Program-made: the position numbers and the translations under genes
Assembly: GCF_019925205.1 (NCBI RefSeq)
Contig: NC_083565.1
Location: 1,593,001 to 1,657,000 of the forward strand
Origin: Metopolophium dirhodum
Taxonomy: Eukaryota; Arthropoda; Insecta; Hemiptera; Aphididae
Direction: 5' to 3'
Length of the DNA stretch: 64,000 nt
Notes under the pieces: generated by a model
Told to the model about the DNA's origin: nothing
Database searches by the model: none
The model's input: the letters and a program-made list of their open reading frames with translations, nothing else
In this document: piece after piece, positions 63,015 through 64,000 of the stretch
Layout of the letters: each line of letters starts with the position of its first letter
Numbering within the stretch: the stretch's first letter is position 1

Positions 63015-64000
63015 CTTAGGTTTAAGGATAATAGTCCTTGAAAATAATTTGATAAAAATATAAAATAAATGTGATATTCAATCTAGACATCTAGTCGTCC
63101 TCAGTAGATATTTATTACACTCCAAAAAAGTTAATAAATTATAAAATGATGAATTAATATATTTAATTACTATAATTTTCAAATCATCAAATCCCCATTT
63201 TTCCCAAACCCATTACCCTGGACCTACTATTTCTGGTACACAAAGTTAAATAACTAAAAAATACTCATGCGATGTTCGATTTAGATTATACAATACAATT
63301 TTCAAAAAAGTTATCTAATTAAGAATTTATAGGATACAGGCGATTCTTGTAAATTAAGTTATTATTGCTACGGCTCCTCAAATTATATAAAAAAAAACCT
63401 ATACCTATGCATTTAAAAATAGGTCCTACAGAATTTCAATAGATTCATTATCATAGAAAAAAATTAAGGTGAGTATAATGGTTGTTGAATCATCTTGTAT
63501 AATATGTTTTTCATAAAACAATAATTTATATTTTGACAAGTAGGTATATTATAGAAATTTATATTTAATTACATTTTATAAGTACATTATAGGTTTCGGT
63601 GAATTTAAACTAGATAATTCAGTTATATCAATCATACCTACACTTTATATAGTCATAAACTTTTAAAAATATACGTGTATCATCATTATTTTCTTCGTAC
63701 CCACGATCTACCTACATCTATCAGCTACTCTATATAGGTACTATCAGCTTGGTTTAGTTTATGACAAAATATATATTCATATAAAATCAATAGGCATAAC
63801 TGATTATTGAATAATACTTTACATCCTGCAACTTTAATCTCTGAACTATATCTACCACAAATACTAATAAAATCAGGCATAAATCATAAGCAAACTATCG
63901 GAGCATATCGGAGGACCTGTCTATTAATAAAATAATAAACTTTTCACTAAAAACATAAATGCTATCTTAAAGAAGTTATTTTTTATGTTGTAACTGTACT

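Larger units (their letters stand above)
54181..64000. other. Gene-free flank with transposon remnants
   Basis: Nearly 10 kb without a supportable gene. It contains two full hAT-type elements (55347-56184 and 62187-63014), a copy of the long repeat (about 57700-57965), C/G homopolymer tracts and AT-rich DNA. The stretch 58440-58740 has scattered GC-rich phrases ('ccccggccctgacag') that look like broken hAT ends. Confidence 0.5.

Noticed and set aside
1..64000. CRISPR arrays, tRNA or rRNA genes, viral or bacterial inserts
   Set aside because: No regularly spaced direct repeats, no cloverleaf or rRNA-like conserved text, and no viral or bacterial coding sequence was recognised on reading both strands.

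Overview
This is a eukaryotic window, most likely from an aphid or close hemipteran relative. The DNA is very AT-rich. Genes are split by GT-AG introns, and intergenic and intronic DNA is full of short inverted-repeat transposons and of repeats that look aphid-like from memory (an inference; no search was run). No rRNA, tRNA, CRISPR or bacterial-type operon was seen.

Layout. 1-3.6 kb: gene-poor DNA. 3.6-7.9 kb (+): a four-exon Ctr1-type copper transporter. 11.5-18.3 kb (-): a 14-exon EDEM3-type ER glycoprotein mannosidase, arranged tail to tail with the transporter and head to head with the next gene. 19.4-20.9 kb (+): an intronless splicing factor SF3A3. 22.0-22.5 kb (+): a two-exon gamma-glutamylaminecyclotransferase. 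22.9-27.5 kb (-): a 17-exon ankyrin-ROC-COR-death-domain protein that matches the non-kinase part of DAPK1 and starts without a kinase domain. 28-29 kb: a decayed copy of one exon of the last gene. 37.0-53.9 kb (-): a seven-exon gene for an unrecognised 456-residue amphipathic-helix protein ending in a Cys-rich CaaX box. The remaining 10 kb holds no gene I can support.

Exon structures were read by eye. Each model keeps one open frame through every GT-AG junction, and the four recognised products match their families closely in length and motifs. The genes do not look like a functional cluster: they cover copper uptake, ER quality control, spliceosome, peptide cross-link turnover, death signalling and one unknown. 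The most unusual content is (a) the CaaX-tailed helical protein, with possible isoform switching and a decayed exon copy 19 kb away, (b) the kinase-less DAPK1-like protein, (c) a potential membrane-anchored EDEM3 isoform made by reading into the last intron, and (d) a well-preserved set of nonautonomous transposons, several with intact target-site duplications, plus a perfect 52-bp palindrome.
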